Virus record (IMG/VR): IMGVR_UViG_3300035204_002571
Location: 17,921-81,920 of that record
Source of the DNA: a virus
DNA: 64,000 nt
Strand: one strand, 5' to 3'
In this document: piece after piece, positions 63,514-64,000 of the stretch
Layout of the letters: the number at the start of each line of letters is the position of its first letter
How positions within the stretch are numbered: the first letter of the stretch is position 1
Translations under genes and position numbers: made by a program
The notes under the pieces: generated by a model
Database searches by the model: none
What the model saw: the letters and a program-made list of their open reading frames with translations, nothing else
Told to the model about the DNA's origin: nothing

Positions 63514-64000
63514 ATGGTTACAGCTATAGTCACAGGATCGGCAGGCTTTATCGGAGGACACTTAACAGAAGCTCTGTTAAAGGCTGGAAATAGAGTAATA
63601 GGCATAGATGATATGCGCTCTGGCCTTGAGTCCACAATGGAATTGCATATTTCTTATGAAAATTTTATTCCAAAATATTATGATATAAGGTCTGAAAAAA
63701 TTGATGGTGTATTTAGAGAGTTTTCTCCTAATGTAGTTTTTCATTTAGCAGCGATTCCAGGGGTGACTCCTTCGGTTAAGGAGCCTTTTATTTCTAATGA
63801 TGTAAATGTTGGAGGAACATTGAATCTTCTTAATTCTGCAAGAAAATATAATGTTGATAGATTTATCTTCTCTTCATCATCTTCGGTCTATGGAGGCACA
63901 GACAAGTTGCCTACGAAAGAAGATTGTTTGTTGAATCCAAAATCTCCGTATGCTTTGCAGAAAAAAATAGGAGAAGAATATTGCAAGATGTTTTCAGACT
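63514..64000 (+). CDS. NAD-dependent nucleotide-sugar epimerase (3' cut by window end)
   Basis: From ATG 63514 the frame is open to base 64000, with 162 residues visible. It has the Rossmann loop VTGSAGFIGGHLTEALLKAG, VFHLAAIPGV, FIFSSSSSVYGG (catalytic Ser/Thr site) and a YALQK that gives the Tyr-x-x-x-Lys pair. This is the extended SDR type of UDP-glucose or UDP-glucuronate 4-epimerases. It starts 3 bp after the dehydrogenase, so UDP-glucuronate to UDP-galacturonate conversion is a fair guess. The C-terminal half is outside the window. Confidence 0.75.
   Translation, partial: MVTAIVTGSAGFIGGHLTEALLKAGNRVIGIDDMRSGLESTMELHISYENFIPKYYDIRSEKIDGVFREFSPNVVFHLAAIPGVTPSVKEPFISNDVNVGGTLNLLNSARKYNVDRFIFSSSSSVYGGTDKLPTKEDCLLNPKSPYALQKKIGEEYCKMFSD

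Noticed and set aside
1-64000. Alternative genetic code (stop reassignment) in a huge phage
   Set aside because: TAA, TAG and TGA all end well-defined genes, and no supported gene reads through any of them.
38407-64000. Bacterial O-antigen cluster beside a prophage rather than phage genes
   Set aside because: No integrase, attachment repeat, strand change or flippase/polymerase gene marks a border, and the genes follow the tail operon within 40 bp. It cannot be fully excluded from one window.

Overview
The window reads as a 64-kb stretch of a large, AT-rich tailed-phage (myovirus-type) genome. Every gene I can support lies on the + strand and genes are packed end to end. No gap exceeds about 110 bp, so there is no gene-free stretch above 300 bases. 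TAA, TAG and TGA all end genes, so nothing suggests stop-codon reassignment. I see no tRNA, rRNA, CRISPR array, transposase or integrase. The host cannot be named from the sequence.

Region 1 (1-38366) is a tail and baseplate module. In order it holds the end of a probable tape measure protein, a small tail/baseplate protein, a 1747-aa hub-like protein, an OB-fold spike protein, a 2664-aa giant with a long hydrophobic block, a 667-aa unknown, a gp25-like wedge protein, a baseplate J-like protein, a 3315-aa giant with LamG-like modules, and a 1520-aa fibre-like protein carrying a type I dockerin-like module. The order tape measure - hub - spike - gp25 - J - (I-like) matches the P2/PBSX/T4 plan of contractile tails, with unusually large proteins.

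Region 2 (38407-48217) is a run of nine co-directional genes for GT-B type glycosyltransferases or look-alikes. Most overlap at ATGA or TAATG junctions, so they are probably translationally coupled.

Region 3 (48225-54162) looks like a module for making, activating and transferring an ulosonic acid. It has two GT29 sialyltransferase-family genes around a methyltransferase, a HAD phosphatase fused to a NanA/DapA-type aldolase, a KdsA-type synthase, two sulfotransferase-like genes and a NeuA-type CMP-sugar synthetase. This is the most striking system in the window: KDO-like sugar synthesis, CMP activation and eukaryote-typical CMP-sugar transferases in one phage locus.

Region 4 (54152-64000) continues glycan biosynthesis. 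It holds a WbqC family protein, a beta-propeller glycosidase-like protein, a GNAT acetyltransferase, a methyltransferase, a possible GT-D protein, a short DegT-type aminotransferase, another sulfotransferase, RmlA, RmlB, a GSCFA protein, an SGNH-like protein, a short UDP-sugar dehydrogenase and a nucleotide-sugar epimerase cut by the window end.

Together the window suggests a phage that builds a decorated (possibly KDO-like, 6-deoxyamino, acetylated, methylated, sulfated) glycan, either on its own adjacent giant virion proteins or on the host surface. Which target applies is inference.
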